Shown piece after piece: positions 27,033 through 35,419 of a stretch of DNA of 59,951 nucleotides (position 1 is its first letter; every line of letters begins with the position of its first letter). Source of the DNA: an uncultured Eubacteriales bacterium (lineage in GTDB: Bacteria; Bacillota; Clostridia; Christensenellales; Aristaeellaceae). Both the position numbers and the translations under genes were made by a program. A model generated the notes under the pieces. It worked only from the letters and a program-made list of their open reading frames with translations. It was not told the DNA's origin and searched no databases. The DNA is taken from NCBI GenBank assembly GCA_902764915.1, contig CACWXY010000017.1:1-59951 (forward strand), given 5' to 3'.

Positions 27033-28208
27033 ATGAAAAGAGAACAGCAGCCCATGGGTACGGTCTTTGGAGACGCACTGCCCGGTGCGCCGGCACTGGC
27101 CGGTCGCGGGCGCGTGACGGTGGGATTTCGCGAAGTGGAATGGAGCCATGCGGATCAGCTGGATGTGGGCCGGGGGAAAGTGAACGGTGCATGGCAGACT
27201 TACACGCGGACACTGCGTGTCGCTGTCTGGTATCCGGCTATTGATGCGGGAGAGGACTATGCGTGCCTGACGGATCACATGGGACGTGTTGACCTGGGAA
27301 ATCTGAAGCCCTTTACCATGGCTTCCCGCAGCCTTCTGGGAGCCAATGCGGATACGGCATCGGGAAAGCATCCCGTAGTGGTCATTTCCCATGGCTATCC
27401 CGGATCCAGAATGCTTCTGAGCAATCTGGCCGAAAACCTTTCCAGCAAGGGCTATATTGTGATTGCACCGGGACATACGGACAATACCTATGAGGATTTT
27501 CTGAAGGAACGGTCCATGGAAAGCGCCATGGTGCATCGGACATTGGACCAGCGCTTCGTGATCGATAAGCTGTGGGAATTGGAGTCGGAGGGCTTTCTCC
27601 GGGGCATGCTGGACCTGGACCGGATCGCGCTGGTCGGATTCAGCATGGGCGGCTTCGGCGCGCTGCGCACGCTGGGGGCCAAGATGTGTCAGGACATGGT
27701 GGAAAGGCTCGGAGATCTGGGATACGCAGTTACCGAGCCCGCATGGCAGGGGGACAGCCGAGTCAAGGCGGCGGTTCTGTTCGCGCCGGCGACCATGTGG
27801 TTTGATGAGCGTGCAGCAATGGATATTACCACACCAACGCTGTGGGTCTGCGGAACGGCTGACCGGACCGTGCATTATGACAAGGTACGTGCCTTTGCAG
27901 AGAAGTGCACCCGGAGCGACCGCGTGTTTGTAAGCTATATCGGCTGCGGACATAATGTGGCTAACAATCCGGCCCCTGTCTGTGCGCAGAGCGAGAGCTG
28001 GGAGATCTATAAGCGCTGGGGTGATTCCGTGTGGGACACATGGAAGCTGAACAACCTGAATGCGCACTTCGTGACTGCTTTCCTGGATGCCAGGCTTCTT
28101 AGCGGGGATGGCATGCAGTATCTGACCGAGTGTGATGAAAAAGCACGGCGGGGATTTCTGGAGGGCACGGATGCGGGCGTTATGATTGACCTGTGGAACA
28201 GAGCATAG
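27033..28208 (+). CDS. Alpha/beta hydrolase, PAF-acetylhydrolase/dienelactone-hydrolase-like
   Basis: A 391-residue serine hydrolase. The nucleophile elbow is GFSMGG with S204; the acid is probably the Asp in GTADRTVHYD (about 277) and the His is in GCGHNV (about 312). VVVISHGYPGS supplies the oxyanion loop. No signal peptide is evident. As the last gene of the glycan operon it may remove acetyl or feruloyl groups from xylan fragments, but that is inference from position. The stop codon lies inside the stem of the terminator that follows. Confidence 0.85.
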   Translation: MKREQQPMGTVFGDALPGAPALAGRGRVTVGFREVEWSHADQLDVGRGKVNGAWQTYTRTLRVAVWYPAIDAGEDYACLTDHMGRVDLGNLKPFTMASRSLLGANADTASGKHPVVVISHGYPGSRMLLSNLAENLSSKGYIVIAPGHTDNTYEDFLKERSMESAMVHRTLDQRFVIDKLWELESEGFLRGMLDLDRIALVGFSMGGFGALRTLGAKMCQDMVERLGDLGYAVTEPAWQGDSRVKAAVLFAPATMWFDERAAMDITTPTLWVCGTADRTVHYDKVRAFAEKCTRSDRVFVSYIGCGHNVANNPAPVCAQSESWEIYKRWGDSVWDTWKLNNLNAHFVTAFLDARLLSGDGMQYLTECDEKARRGFLEGTDAGVMIDLWNRA

Positions 28209-28240
28209 GAAAAGGCGGCGATCAGCCGCCTTTTCCTATG
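28204..28240. terminator. Perfect bidirectional terminator spanning both stop codons
   Basis: CATAGGAAAAGGCGGC and its exact complement form a 16-bp stem with a GATCA loop. The stem holds the TAG of the plus-strand hydrolase on one arm and the TAG of minus-strand deoC on the other, so the two convergent genes end within one hairpin. Confidence 0.85.
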
Positions 28241-28946
28241 CTTCATCGATCTCTTCCAGGAGCCCCTGTGCATAGCGCGCCTCAGCTTCCGCCATGATCT
28301 TTTCCGTGGCGGATACACCGCAGCGATCAGCCCCTGCGGCACGTGCACGCAGCACTGTGTCCAGATCACGGATGCCGCCGGACCCCTTGACGCGAACGGA
28401 GGAAGACACAGACCGGCGCATGAGCCGCAGGTCGTCAATTGTGCACCCGGCGGAACCATAGCCGGTACTGGTCTTGACAAAATCAGCACCGGCCTTTTCT
28501 GCCAGACGGCACGCGGCGGCTTTCTGCGCATCGGACAGGTAGCAGGTTTCAAGAATCACCTTCACAATCGCGTGCCGGGCATGGGCGAGGTCTGCGATCT
28601 GGCGGATCTCGTTTTCCACATAGGCTTCGTCCCCGGCAAGCATGCGGCCGATATTGATGACCATGTCGAGTTCTTCGCAGCCTTCGTCCAGGGCCAGGGA
28701 AGCTTCATAGACCTTGGTGGCTGTTTCATGATCCCCGTGCGGGAAACCGATGACCGTGCATACCTTGACATCGCTTCCCTTGAGAAGGGAGGCCATGAGA
28801 GGTACATCGCAGGGGCGGGCACACATGGAAGCCGTGTGATAATGCAGGGCGACCTCGGCGCCGTGACGGATGTCTTTTTCAGTAAGGAAGGGCTGGAGTG
28901 TCGAATGATCCAGCATACGGGCGATATCCTGAGGTGTCAGTTTCAT
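28236..28946 (-). CDS. deoC: Deoxyribose-phosphate aldolase
   Basis: A 236-residue TIM-barrel aldolase cleaving 2-deoxyribose 5-phosphate to glyceraldehyde 3-phosphate and acetaldehyde. The Schiff-base lysine is K158 in DFVKTSTGYG; the assisting K187 is in RVKGSGG and D94 is in ELDMVINIG. Length is normal. It is the last gene of the minus-strand operon after a DUF6171 gene. Use with nucleoside salvage is standard; a link to the neighbouring pentose genes is plausible since the product enters the same pathway. Confidence 0.96.
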   Translation of the reverse strand: MKLTPQDIARMLDHSTLQPFLTEKDIRHGAEVALHYHTASMCARPCDVPLMASLLKGSDVKVCTVIGFPHGDHETATKVYEASLALDEGCEELDMVINIGRMLAGDEAYVENEIRQIADLAHARHAIVKVILETCYLSDAQKAAACRLAEKAGADFVKTSTGYGSAGCTIDDLRLMRRSVSSSVRVKGSGGIRDLDTVLRARAAGADRCGVSATEKIMAEAEARYAQGLLEEIDEA

Positions 28947-28958
28947 AGTGAACCTCCT

Positions 28959-29237
28959 TTAGGGCATTTCTTCGGGAAGGCAAGCTTCCCACAGGGGTGG
29001 AACATGGGGACAGGCAGAGGCCGCCCTGCCGGTGCGTGCCTCCACATAGCAGCCGCACAGCCGGCAGGTGCCGTCAAGGAGCATATTACAGGCGCGACAG
29101 TGCGCCAGACGCTGCATGCGGACCGATTCCGGCGTCTTCTGGGATGACGGGAGAAGCGAGAGGTATTCCTGCACGCTCCGGGCCATGTCCGGCCATACAT
29201 CTTCCAGAAGACAGCGGCAGGGCTTTCGCTCAGACAT
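28959..29237 (-). CDS. Small cysteine-rich protein, DUF6171-like
   Basis: A 92-residue protein with a metal-ribbon-like core [20 protein letters not shown] followed by ACPHVPPLW, matching the pattern of DUF6171 proteins in Clostridia. Six or so cysteines suggest zinc binding. Function unknown. The start overlaps the GH51 stop by eight bases, indicating coupling, and deoC follows after 12 bases. A longer frame on the same strand (28943-29263) gives no recognisable protein and is rejected. Confidence 0.75.
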   Translation of the reverse strand: MSERKPCRCLLEDVWPDMARSVQEYLSLLPSSQKTPESVRMQRLAHCRACNMLLDGTCRLCGCYVEARTGRAASACPHVPPLWEACLPEEMP

Positions 29238-30699
29238 GGACTTCCACCTGTGTGACAGAGCACGCAGGCAGCGCCATGGTCAGCGCGGCATCTGCAAAGG
29301 CGGCATCACGCCACGGGCTGATCTGCACCTGTTCCGGTACATCAAAGGTATTCATGGCATGCATGTCGCCGGACAGCGTACGGGAACGCGCGGAGACAAT
29401 CCGGACGTCTCCCAGCGGAATCTCGCAGGAAACGGTATCTGTCGGATGCAGGTTGGTCAGGGTCAGCGTAATGACATCCTTCTTGCGCGTGGCGGAAACG
29501 GAAACCTGCTTCAGGCCGTTTTCCATGCGGTCGCAGAAAACGGCATAGTCCAGACGCTCTGCTTCCTGATGCGCCTTATACATGCTGAATACCCATCCGG
29601 TGGGTGTAATCAGCATGCGGTCGCCTTCGGTGAGTATGACGGACTGGAGTACGTTGACCATCTGCGCAATACAGCAGGGGCCCAGGCGTTCTGCGTGGGT
29701 GTGGAAAATATCCAGTGTCAGCGCCGCGACCATGGCGTCGCGCATGGTATTCTGCTGGTAAAGGAAACCGGGATTGGTGCCGGGTTCCACGTTGTGCCAG
29801 CAGCCCCATTCATCCACCATCAGCTTGACGCGGTGCTGCGGATCATACCGGTCCATAATGGCCAGATGTCCGCGGATCAGATCGTCCATGTGTGCGGCAC
29901 GGCGCAGCGTCTCATAGTAGCGTTCCACGTTAAACTCTGTCGCGGAGCCCTTATCCTTCCAGTCGCCGGAGGGCACGGTATAGGAATGCAGCGTAAGCCC
30001 GTCCATCATGGAAGCGGCTTTCTGCATCAGGACCTCTGTCCAGTGCCAGTCATTTTCACTGGGACCGCAGGCAATGCGGAAGAGTCTGTTTTCACCGTAA
30101 TTCCGGCAATAGGTCTGGTAGCGGCGATACAGGTCTGCATAGGCTTCCGGCGTCATGTTGCCGCCGCAGCCCCAGTTTTCATTGCCCACACCCCAGTAGC
30201 GCACGCCGAAGGGTTCCTTCTGTCCGTTGGCCCAGCGTTCCATGGCAACGGTGGAGTCGCCGCTGCTGTTGAGATACTCGACCCATTCACTCATTTCCTG
30301 AATGGTACCCGAACCGAGATTGGCATTGATGTAGGGTGTGCAGCCCACCTGCCGGCACAGCTCCAGGAACTCATGCGTGCCGAAGGAGTTGTCCTCCACA
30401 ACGCCGCCCCAATGGGTATTGACCATGCGCTTGCGCGCGAACTGCGGCCCGATGCCGTCACGCCAGTGGTACTCATCAGCAAAGCAGCCGCCGGGCCAGC
30501 GCAGGAGCGGAACACCGATCTCGCGCAGTGCCGAAACGACATCCCGGCGCATTCCGTTTTCATTGGGAATGGGGGAGTCTTTCCCCACAAAGATGCCGTC
30601 ATAGATGCACCGTCCCAGATGCTCGGAAAAGTGCCCATGCAGTTCCCTGGGGATACGCACGCCGGGGCGTGCGGCGTCGAGGGCAATGATTGCTTTCAT
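29230..30699 (-). CDS. abfA: GH51 alpha-L-arabinofuranosidase
   Basis: A 489-residue retaining enzyme that releases L-arabinose from arabinoxylan and arabinan oligosaccharides. The acid/base is E174 in [11 protein letters not shown] and the nucleophile E297 in [28 protein letters not shown] is the third hallmark. No signal peptide, so it is intracellular. Its product would be handled by the kinase and epimerase at 339-2695 after isomerisation. It follows the PanE-like gene by 22 bases. Confidence 0.96.
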   Translation of the reverse strand: MKAIIALDAARPGVRIPRELHGHFSEHLGRCIYDGIFVGKDSPIPNENGMRRDVVSALREIGVPLLRWPGGCFADEYHWRDGIGPQFARKRMVNTHWGGVVEDNSFGTHEFLELCRQVGCTPYINANLGSGTIQEMSEWVEYLNSSGDSTVAMERWANGQKEPFGVRYWGVGNENWGCGGNMTPEAYADLYRRYQTYCRNYGENRLFRIACGPSENDWHWTEVLMQKAASMMDGLTLHSYTVPSGDWKDKGSATEFNVERYYETLRRAAHMDDLIRGHLAIMDRYDPQHRVKLMVDEWGCWHNVEPGTNPGFLYQQNTMRDAMVAALTLDIFHTHAERLGPCCIAQMVNVLQSVILTEGDRMLITPTGWVFSMYKAHQEAERLDYAVFCDRMENGLKQVSVSATRKKDVITLTLTNLHPTDTVSCEIPLGDVRIVSARSRTLSGDMHAMNTFDVPEQVQISPWRDAAFADAALTMALPACSVTQVEVHV

Positions 30700-30721
30700 A
30701 GAAAAACCTCCTAGGCAAAGA

Positions 30722-31750
30722 TTACAGGTATTTCATGAGAATCGGGTCGTGCAGATTGTCCAGGCAGATGGCTCGCTTCCCCTGTTCAATCTCGTGAACC
30801 ATTTCCACAAGCTGCGCATTGACGGGACAGGGGACGCCCAATGCCTGGCCTCTTTCAGCAATATAGCCGTTGAAGCTGTCTACTTCGGTCTTCTGTCCGC
30901 GTTCCAGCGACTGCAGAGAGGAAGACTTGAGGCGCTTGTATTTCTGGCCTACGATCCAGATCATCAGGTGCCGGCGTGCGTGATCCAGAGGCGAATGGCC
31001 TTTCATCAGCGTGTGATAGTTCAGTTTCCCGCCATAGGGTGGAATGGTGAGGTGCATCTGATCTGCTACCTGTACCGCTTCCCGGATAATCGCCAGGAAA
31101 ATGCGACGTGCGTCCCGGCGGTTCATCATTTCTCCCAGAAGAAGTCCGCAGATAGCGCCCAGACTTGTAATGCAGGCATTGACGATCATTTTGGAGTAGA
31201 GTTCTGCATAGATATCATCGATGATGCGCGTATGCGTCACGTGGGAAAGCACACGGGCCAGTTCTTCGCATGATGCGGAGGCGGCACTGTCGAGCGGACC
31301 GATAATGAAATCTCCGCTGCTGGTCATATCCATATGGCCATGGGAGAGCAGCGTGGCGCCAAAGCCAATGACGCAGCCGACTGTGCGCTCTTTCCCGACA
31401 ATGGACGAAAGGGCATCCGTACAGATGCCGTTCTGCATGCTGACGACAAGAGAAGTATCCGTGAGATGCGGAAGCATGCGCCGGGCACAGTCCGGCATAT
31501 CATAGGCCTTGGTGACAATCAGGCACAGGTCATAGGTGCCGCTCAGCTCTTCTATGGTCCGGACAGCCTGTACCGGGACGGTCTTTTCTCCGCAGTAACC
31601 GGTCAGGTGAATGCCGCTTGTCCGGCACAGTGCCACCGTATCTTCATGCTTGCATACAAGGGTAACGTCCTCACCGGCTTCGGCCATGCAGGCGGCTGTG
31701 ATGCCGCCGATGGCACCGGCGCCGATGACGACGATGCGCGCTGGGGACAT
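30722..31750 (-). CDS. PanE/ApbA-like ketopantoate reductase family protein
   Basis: A 342-residue NADP-dependent reductase. The nucleotide site GAGAIGG is at residues 10-16; the catalytic lysine is in [15 protein letters not shown], and [15 protein letters not shown] matches the substrate region of the family. It is about 40 residues longer than E. coli PanE, and no other pantothenate gene is nearby. Placed before GH51, it may reduce another 2-keto acid. First gene in a minus-strand operon, behind a clear promoter. Confidence 0.85.
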   Translation of the reverse strand: MSPARIVVIGAGAIGGITAACMAEAGEDVTLVCKHEDTVALCRTSGIHLTGYCGEKTVPVQAVRTIEELSGTYDLCLIVTKAYDMPDCARRMLPHLTDTSLVVSMQNGICTDALSSIVGKERTVGCVIGFGATLLSHGHMDMTSSGDFIIGPLDSAASASCEELARVLSHVTHTRIIDDIYAELYSKMIVNACITSLGAICGLLLGEMMNRRDARRIFLAIIREAVQVADQMHLTIPPYGGKLNYHTLMKGHSPLDHARRHLMIWIVGQKYKRLKSSSLQSLERGQKTEVDSFNGYIAERGQALGVPCPVNAQLVEMVHEIEQGKRAICLDNLHDPILMKYL

Positions 31751-31788
31751 AGGGTTCTTTTTCCTCCTTGCATTCTGGACTATGGGCG

Positions 31789-31817
31789 ATTGTAGCAGAG
31801 CGTCGGGAGGGCGTCAA
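31789..31817 (-). promoter_or_regulatory. Promoter of the panE-GH51-deoC operon
   Basis: On the minus strand TTGACG (31812-31817), 17 bp, TACAAT (31789-31794). The -35 box begins right after the T run of the aquaporin terminator. Confidence 0.8.
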
Positions 31818-31818
31818 T

Positions 31819-31849
31819 TAAAAAATGCCGCGCACACACGTGCGCGGCA
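31819..31849 (-). terminator. Terminator of the aquaporin gene
   Basis: On the minus strand TGCCGCGCAC and GTGCGCGGCA form a 10-bp stem around a short loop, followed by six T. It lies ten bases beyond the aquaporin stop. Confidence 0.9.
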
Positions 31850-31858
31850 GGGAAAATC

Positions 31859-32509
31859 TTACTTGATCAGTGAACGGTGCACCAGTGCGGCAAGGACACC
31901 GCCGACCATGGGAGCTACGATAAAGACCCAGACATTCTTGAGGGCGTCGCCGCCGGCCAGCAGAGCCGGGCCGAAGGAGCGCGCCGGATTGACGGAGGTG
32001 CCGGTGAAGTGGATGCCCAGGATATGCACAAGCACGAGGGTAAGGCCGATGACCAGACCGGCCACATTGCCGAACTCAGGCTTGGAGGTCACACCCAGAA
32101 TCGCGAGCACAAACACGAAGGTAAGGATGATCTCGATGATCAGGGAAGCACCGACATTGCCGTTGTACAGACCATTGCAGCCGAGGCTTTCACGGCTTCC
32201 GAGGACAGCTGCCAGACAGCCGGCACCGGCGGTAGCACCGATAAACTGTGCTACAACATAGCCCACGAAGTCCTTCACGCTCATGCGGCCGTCGACAAGC
32301 ATGGCGATGGAAACGGCCGGATTGATGTGGCAGCCGGACACATTGCCGATGGAATAGGCCATGGCAACGATGACCAGACCGAAGGCAAGCGCGGTCAGCC
32401 CATAAGCCGCGTTGGGGACGTTTCCGTCACAGCCGAGCACGGCAGCGGTGCCGCAGGCAAAGAAGACAAGTACAAAAGTACCAATGCATTCCGCAATATA
32501 CTTTTTCAT
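31859..32509 (-). CDS. aqpZ: Aquaporin Z-like water channel
   Basis: A 216-residue MIP channel with six helices and both NPA half-helices (GCHINPAVS and TSVNPARSFGPA). The selectivity filter resembles AqpZ: Phe in ALAFGL, His in LVHILGIHF, and Arg after the second NPA. This points to a water-selective pore rather than glycerol facilitation. The ATG at 32509 begins MKKYIAE; frame upstream is a GTG-led leader with no support. A 7-bp hairpin lies in the leader. It is transcribed alone. Confidence 0.93.
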   Translation of the reverse strand: MKKYIAECIGTFVLVFFACGTAAVLGCDGNVPNAAYGLTALAFGLVIVAMAYSIGNVSGCHINPAVSIAMLVDGRMSVKDFVGYVVAQFIGATAGAGCLAAVLGSRESLGCNGLYNGNVGASLIIEIILTFVFVLAILGVTSKPEFGNVAGLVIGLTLVLVHILGIHFTGTSVNPARSFGPALLAGGDALKNVWVFIVAPMVGGVLAALVHRSLIK

Positions 32510-32523
32510 GATGGAATCCTTTC

Positions 32524-32542
32524 TTCCGGCAAAACGCCGGAA
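32524..32542 (-). promoter_or_regulatory. Hairpin in the aquaporin leader
   Basis: TTCCGGC and GCCGGAA form a 7-bp stem with a 5-base loop, ending just before the aquaporin ribosome site. It could affect translation or stability of the mRNA; no family is recognised. Confidence 0.35.
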
Positions 32543-32702
32543 ACCATTTTTTGCAGGCGCTTGAGCTTGCAGCACTGTATGATAAACAAACAGTCAAAGG
32601 AAATCAAGAGAAAAAAGCGGAAAAACGTGACCAAATATGACAGGAAAGTGTAAAAGAAAAGGGAAGAAATAAGGCAGGGAACGGAGAAGACATGAAAATT
32701 AC

Positions 32703-32732
32703 TTGACGCATATTTTTGGACAATGGTATAAT
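32703..32732 (+). promoter_or_regulatory. Promoter of yebC
   Basis: TTGACG (32703-32708), 18 bp, TATAAT (32727-32732), about 50 bases before the yebC start. Confidence 0.75.
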
Positions 32733-32779
32733 GCCATGAATCAACAAAGACACGCTTATTGGAAGCAGGAGGGGTATTC

Positions 32780-33526
32780 ATGTCAGGACATTCCAAGTGG
32801 CATAACATACAGGCAAAAAAGGGCAAGGCTGATGCGGCGCGCGGCGCGATCTTTACCAAGATCGGTCGTGAAATTGCCATAGCGGTAAGAGAAGGCGGCG
32901 CGAATCCGGAATCCAACGGAAAGCTTCGCGACGTGATTGCCAAGGCGAAGGCCAACAATATGCCCAATGACAATATTCAGCGCTCGATTAAGAAGGCCAG
33001 CGGTGAACTGAGCAATGTGGTCTATGAGCAGATCACCTACGAAGGCTATGCACCGGGCGGTGTAGCCGTGATTGTGGAGACCATTACTGACAACAGAAAC
33101 CGTACTGCCAGCGATATCCGTCACTGCTTTGCCAAGAACGACGGAAACCTGGGAACAACGGGTTCGGTAAGCTTCATGTTTGATGAAAAGGGCCTCATGG
33201 TCGTCGAACGTACACCGGACATGGACGAGGATGAAATGATGATGCAGGCGCTGGATGCCGGTGCTGAGGACGTCAAGGCACTGGAAGATGCCTTTGAAAT
33301 CTATACGGCACCCAATGACTTTTCTGCAGTTCGGGAAGAACTGGAAAAGCAGGGGCTGAATTTCATCTCCGCTGAGGTACAGATGATTCCGCAGAATACC
33401 GTGGCAGTGCCGGATCCGGATACACTGACCAAGGTACAGAAGCTTCTGGATATGCTGGAAGAAAATGATGACGTACAGAATGTCTTCCATAATGCCGAGC
33501 TTCCGGACGAAGAGGACGACGAATAA
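32780..33526 (+). CDS. yebC: YebC/PmpR-family regulator or translation factor
   Basis: A 248-residue YebC protein, with the N-terminal signature [20 protein letters not shown], the middle [14 protein letters not shown] and the acidic C-terminal domain. The family was described as DNA-binding regulators and more recently as helpers of ribosomes stalled at proline runs; which applies here cannot be told. The ATG at 32780 follows GGAGGGG. A start at 32759 would give a seven-residue lead and is rejected. Single-gene unit with its own promoter and terminator. Confidence 0.95.
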   Translation: MSGHSKWHNIQAKKGKADAARGAIFTKIGREIAIAVREGGANPESNGKLRDVIAKAKANNMPNDNIQRSIKKASGELSNVVYEQITYEGYAPGGVAVIVETITDNRNRTASDIRHCFAKNDGNLGTTGSVSFMFDEKGLMVVERTPDMDEDEMMMQALDAGAEDVKALEDAFEIYTAPNDFSAVREELEKQGLNFISAEVQMIPQNTVAVPDPDTLTKVQKLLDMLEENDDVQNVFHNAELPDEEDDE

Positions 33527-33539
33527 AAAGGAAAACAGA

Positions 33540-33577
33540 GGGGCTGTTTCGCCGGACATGGCAGAGCAGCCCCTTTT
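33540..33577 (+). terminator. Terminator of yebC
   Basis: GGGGCTG and CAGCCCC pair around a 20-base loop and are followed by four T and G; moderate strength. Confidence 0.65.
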
Positions 33578-33622
33578 GTATATGCAGAAATAAGAGAATA
33601 AGAGAGAGGAAGGGAAAGAGCG

Positions 33623-34417
33623 ATGCAGAAAAAAGGGTGCATTATGCTTGCGTGTATCTTGATTCTTGGCAGTATGCTTTCCACCGCGATGGCAGGGTGG
33701 GAACAGAGCGGGGGCGAATGGAAGTACCAGCTCAGTGACGGAAGCTATGTTACCGGCGCCTGGAAAGAGATTGACGGTGAGCTGTACTATTTCAGCCGGA
33801 AAGGCATTCAGGTGCATGACCGCTGGATTGAGGACTGCTATCTGCAGTCAGACGGAACAATGGCAACCAATACCTATGTGGACGGCACTTATGTGGGCAT
33901 TGACGGTTATCCGGTCACACCGGTCAGCGGGGCATGGAAGAAGAACGCCAAGGGCTGGTGGTTCCAGCGCACGGATGGAACCTATCCCATAGAGGCGTGG
34001 GAACTGATCCGCTACCGGAACAAGGACAACTGGTATTATTTTGACTGCGACGGATACATGGTGCATGACATGTGGTTCGGCGGATATTATCTGACCTCGG
34101 ATGGTTCCATGGCGGTACACCAATGGATCGGCGCCTACTTCCTGGGGGATGACGGTAAAATTTTTCTGGTGTCAGGCGGGAAATGGGAAAAGGATGCACG
34201 CGGCTGGAAGTATTATCGGCCCGGCGGTGAGCGGGTTGCGAACTGCGGGCAGTGGATCGACGGGGACAAGGACAATGTGGCGGAATATTACCTTTTCGAC
34301 GAAGAGGGATATATGCTTGCGGATCTGGATATGGGGAAGTATTCCATTAACAAGGATGGAGCGGTACAGGTAGACGGGAACGTGATAACGCATACGCTTT
34401 CCTATGTGAGTCGATAA
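33623..34417 (+). CDS. Secreted choline/glucan-binding-repeat protein
   Basis: A 264-residue exported protein. A signal peptide ending near STAMA (residue 24) precedes a chain of aromatic wall-binding repeats of the CW_binding type: examples are GAWKEIDGELYYFSRKGIQ, AWELIRYRNKDNWYYFDCDG and GKWEKDARGWKYYRPGGER. No catalytic domain is present. It probably adheres to teichoic acid or surface glycans. A purine-rich AGAGAGGAAGGG stretch precedes the start. Confidence 0.85.
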   Translation: MQKKGCIMLACILILGSMLSTAMAGWEQSGGEWKYQLSDGSYVTGAWKEIDGELYYFSRKGIQVHDRWIEDCYLQSDGTMATNTYVDGTYVGIDGYPVTPVSGAWKKNAKGWWFQRTDGTYPIEAWELIRYRNKDNWYYFDCDGYMVHDMWFGGYYLTSDGSMAVHQWIGAYFLGDDGKIFLVSGGKWEKDARGWKYYRPGGERVANCGQWIDGDKDNVAEYYLFDEEGYMLADLDMGKYSINKDGAVQVDGNVITHTLSYVSR

Positions 34418-34455
34418 CTGCGGCACATGTTTTCGGGTGCGGAGGAATGAAGCCG

Positions 34456-35238
34456 ATGAAACAGTACATTGTGGATGCGTTTACGGACCGGCCTTTTTCC
34501 GGGAATCCAGCGGCTGTCTGTGTGATGGAGCATTGGCCTGATGAGGCATCCATGAAAAAACTGGCCAGGGAGAATAATCTTTCGGAGACAGCCTTTCTTG
34601 TCAGAGAAGAGCGGGGATATCACCTGCGCTGGTTTACGCCGGGAACGGAAGTGGACCTGTGCGGCCATGCTACGCTTGCGTCTGCGTATGTAATTCTGAA
34701 CCATTACTGCACGGACAGTGATGCCGTGTGCTTTCACACACGCAGCGGTGCTTTGACGGTCCGAAGAAACGATGCAATGTATACCATGGATTTTCCATCC
34801 GGTCCGATGCGGGAGGTTCCTGTCAGTGATGCGATGGAAGCGGCCTTTGGCGTGCGTCCGATCCGGGCACTGCTGGGCATGGACCTGGTATGCGTGTTTG
34901 CGTCGGAGGATCAGGTGCGGAGCATGCAGCCAGACCAGACGCGTCTTCTTGAGCTGGAGGGCAGGATTCAGAATGCCACTGCCAGGGGCCGCGCTGCGGA
35001 CTGCGTATCCCGCAGCTTCTGTCCCAAGCTGGCCGTTGCAGAGGATCCGGTATGCGGTTCAGCCCATTGCCAGATCGCGGCATACTGGTCAGAAGTGCTG
35101 CATAAGCGTCAGATTCATGCCTTCCAGGCGTCCCAGCGCGGTGGACATCTGTACTGCGAAGTCATGGACAATGGTCGGATTCAGATCAGCGGACAGGCTG
35201 CTCTTGTGGGGATTACGGAGATCGTAGCCGCACTGTAA
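34456..35238 (+). CDS. PhzF-family isomerase/epimerase-like protein
   Basis: A 260-residue PhzF-fold protein, with DAFTDRPFSGNPAAV at the start, the proposed catalytic Glu in NNLSETAF, DLCGHATLA and EDPVCGSAHC in the second half. The family has a diaminopimelate-epimerase fold but substrates are known for few members. The ATG at 34456 lies ten bases after GGAGG; the earlier ATG at 34447 is too close to that site. About 38 bases separate it from the wall-repeat gene. Confidence 0.9.
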   Translation: MKQYIVDAFTDRPFSGNPAAVCVMEHWPDEASMKKLARENNLSETAFLVREERGYHLRWFTPGTEVDLCGHATLASAYVILNHYCTDSDAVCFHTRSGALTVRRNDAMYTMDFPSGPMREVPVSDAMEAAFGVRPIRALLGMDLVCVFASEDQVRSMQPDQTRLLELEGRIQNATARGRAADCVSRSFCPKLAVAEDPVCGSAHCQIAAYWSEVLHKRQIHAFQASQRGGHLYCEVMDNGRIQISGQAALVGITEIVAAL

Positions 35239-35291
35239 GGCATATAGCCCTGCTGTTTTTATCCTGTGACAGCCGTCTCTTTGCATTCTGC

Positions 35292-35358
35292 GGCGAAGGA
35301 ACGCCTGGTGAGCGCCGGAAGGAAGCGCTGTCGGAATTGCCTTCCTTTCCGGTTTTTT
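35292..35358 (+). terminator. Terminator with two preceding AAGGAA-loop hairpins
   Basis: CCGGAAGGAAG (35315-35325) pairs with CTTCCTTTCCGG (35341-35352) before six T, a good terminator for phzF. Upstream, GGCG-AAGGAA-CGCC (35292-35305) and AGCGC-CGGAAGGAA-GCGCT (35311-35329) form small hairpins. The second one uses the same bases as the terminator arm, so the two folds exclude each other. This may be an attenuator ahead of the kinase. Confidence 0.6.
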
Positions 35359-35419
35359 CATGCAGTACTGGAGGAAGAACAGGAGACGGCAGCTGCCGGG
35401 AACGGAGAAAGGGCCGGAA

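Noticed and set aside
28943..29263. Overlapping minus-strand frame of 106 residues
   Set aside because: It overlaps the DUF6171-like gene in another frame and has no recognisable features.
35290..35340. SRP RNA-like motif CCGGAAGGAAGC
   Set aside because: The tip resembles SRP domain IV, but the conserved AGCAG on the 3' side is AGCGC and there are no long flanking helices; the terminator explains the sequence.
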